This document shows, one piece after another, positions 42,013-43,046 of a DNA stretch of 43,046 nucleotides (the stretch's first letter is position 1; the number at the start of each line of letters is the position of its first letter). Source of the DNA: Oscillospiraceae bacterium (GTDB lineage Bacteria > Bacillota > Clostridia > Oscillospirales > Oscillospiraceae); contig WRMH01000023.1 in NCBI GenBank assembly GCA_009777235.1, forward strand, positions 1 through 43,046, read 5' to 3'. The notes beneath the pieces are model-generated. The model ran no database searches. It was not told the DNA's origin and was given only the letters and a program-made list of their open reading frames with translations. Made by a program: the position numbers and the translations under genes.

Positions 42013-43046
42013 TGAAAGTAGTTGTTTATATTCAAGCCTACAATGCCGAAAAAACCATTAGCCGCGCTGTCACAAGCATCTTAAGGCAAACCCATGCGGA
42101 CTTGATATGTTATTTATGTGACGACGCATCAACAGACAATACTCTCGCAATCATGCAAGATTTTGCTTGCAATGACGGTAGAATAAGGGTTTTACAAAAT
42201 AAAATCAATACGTTTTCAACGGGGATTGACGGCTATAATACTTTAAAAGTTATTCAAATTATGTTGGAGACTTTAAACGCTGACTATTTTTGCGAATTAG
42301 ATGCCGATGATGAGTATACGCCGGATTTTCTTCAGAAAATGCTTGAATTTACCGGCGAAAACAACCTTGATATTGCGGTTTGCGGGAGTGATTTTATTGA
42401 CGCGCAAACCAATGAAACAAAGCATACGAGAGTGTTATCTCAAAATTTGATAATTGAGAAGGAAGGCTATGAAGAGCATTTTATGACTTATCATGAGTTT
42501 ATGCGGACAAAATGGGGCAAACTATTTTCCGCAGAGACTTTAAAGAAAATTGATAAAAATAAAATTTTTCATCTTGCTTACGGCAGCGACACGCTTTTTT
42601 CAACAGAGGTTTTTCGCAACTCTTCCCGAATTGGTATTCTTGCCGAGTCATTGCATAAGTATTATGCTTCGCTCGCATCTGTTTCTCATAAATGGGATGG
42701 TAAACGAATCCTTTCAGATAGATTATTACATGACAGGGCAATAGAATTTTTGACCGAGAAAGTCGGTTCGCTAAACGTTATAAACAGAGAATTTTTATTT
42801 GTGGTCTATTCCACTGCGCTGATAGGCACTTTACAAGTTTTGCTATACGCCTCTTCAATTAGCGATGATGATAAAATCGAGGGTGTATATGATATTTTCA
42901 AGAGCCGCCAAACACAAGAATTATTAAGCGGGGGGGGGGGGGGGTTTTTCTTATCCCCCTTTGCCCCCAGCCGAAAGCGCCGCGAAGGGGGTTTTTGTCC
43001 AAATTTTTTCTCCGGGCCCTTCCTTGGGGGGCTAGGTGGGAAGGGG
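42012..43046 (+). CDS. GT2-family glycosyltransferase, runs off the contig
   Basis: The frame is open from the ATG at 42012 to the end (345 codons), so the gene is 3'-partial. It has a GT-A start MKVVVYIQAYNAEKTISRAV, LCDDASTDNT and the acidic motif CELDADDEYTPDF, then KWGKLFSAETL and HLAYGSDTLFS. It is trustworthy to about residue 306 (base 42929). After a G15 run the sequence becomes homopolymer-rich and the encoded residues lose family character, so the real C-terminus is unknown. Confidence 0.8.
   Translation, partial: MKVVVYIQAYNAEKTISRAVTSILRQTHADLICYLCDDASTDNTLAIMQDFACNDGRIRVLQNKINTFSTGIDGYNTLKVIQIMLETLNADYFCELDADDEYTPDFLQKMLEFTGENNLDIAVCGSDFIDAQTNETKHTRVLSQNLIIEKEGYEEHFMTYHEFMRTKWGKLFSAETLKKIDKNKIFHLAYGSDTLFSTEVFRNSSRIGILAESLHKYYASLASVSHKWDGKRILSDRLLHDRAIEFLTEKVGSLNVINREFLFVVYSTALIGTLQVLLYASSISDDDKIEGVYDIFKSRQTQELLSGGGGGFFLSPFAPSRKRREGGFCPNFFSGPFLGGLGGKG
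42930..43046. other. Corrupted contig end
   Basis: A run of 15 G (42930-42944) is followed by repeated runs of C, G and T (CCCCC, GGGGG, TTTTTT, GGGGGG). This pattern differs from all the rest of the window and looks like low-quality read ends rather than genome sequence. Confidence 0.7.

Overview
The window is one bacterial contig of about 43 kb with roughly balanced GC. There is no rRNA or tRNA to place it. Purine-rich Shine-Dalgarno sites, frequent TTG/GTG starts, an NHLM-type peptide export system, Nif11-like leader peptides and a fibronectin/beta-helix surface protein suggest an uncultured Bacillota, most likely a gut-type clostridium; this is inference. A CMP-Kdo synthesis set is present, which is less usual for such an organism but known in some capsule loci.

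Region 1 (1-6150): a very large secreted surface protein (signal peptide, Cys-rich repeats, beta-helix, acidic modules alternating with FN3 domains, Cys/Asp repeats, proline-rich stalk, C-terminal membrane anchor). Its signal peptide and mature part are in different frames, separated by a G8 tract, so it is either phase-variable or carries a sequencing indel. The gene lies between two perfect 106-bp inverted repeats, and a 200-bp palindromic MITE-like element adjoins the right one.

Region 2 (6190-13410): an ECF-sigma-associated peptide export cluster. It has a very short HlyD-like anchor protein, a C39 peptidase/ABC exporter, a second NHLM ABC transporter, a 61-residue protein, an ECF sigma factor, a tandem GNAT protein and two Cys-rich double-glycine peptides. 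Two near-identical promoters (TGTCACAAA, 13 nt, CGTATAAA) stand before the sigma operon and before the peptides. No recognised RiPP maturase is present.

Region 3 (13548-32379): a surface glycan locus read from both strands. It holds two GT-C polyprenyl-phosphate-sugar glycosyltransferases, GT4, GT2 and GT8 enzymes, four paralogous PF05704 capsular synthesis proteins in two tandem pairs, an NDP-sugar epimerase, a PglK-like ABC flippase, a UbiA-family prenyltransferase resembling decaprenyl-phosphate phosphoribosyltransferase, and two methyltransferases. A perfect 20-bp palindrome overlaps the -35 box of one capsular operon. A 182-bp MITE-like element supplies the Shine-Dalgarno site of a methyltransferase gene.

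Region 4 (32491-43046): two DUF115 (MptE/Maf-like) paralogues flank a TroABCD-type metal ABC transporter operon. The second is followed by kdsB, kdsA and kpsF/kdsD, which make CMP-Kdo. Then come an unrecognised gene remnant, a HAD phosphatase, the 3' remnant of an IspD/TarI-type cytidylyltransferase gene and a GT2 glycosyltransferase that runs off a poly-G-corrupted contig end.

Together the glycan genes imply a lipid-linked surface polysaccharide or glycoprotein glycan containing Kdo or a related ulosonic acid, assembled partly from polyprenyl-phosphate donors.
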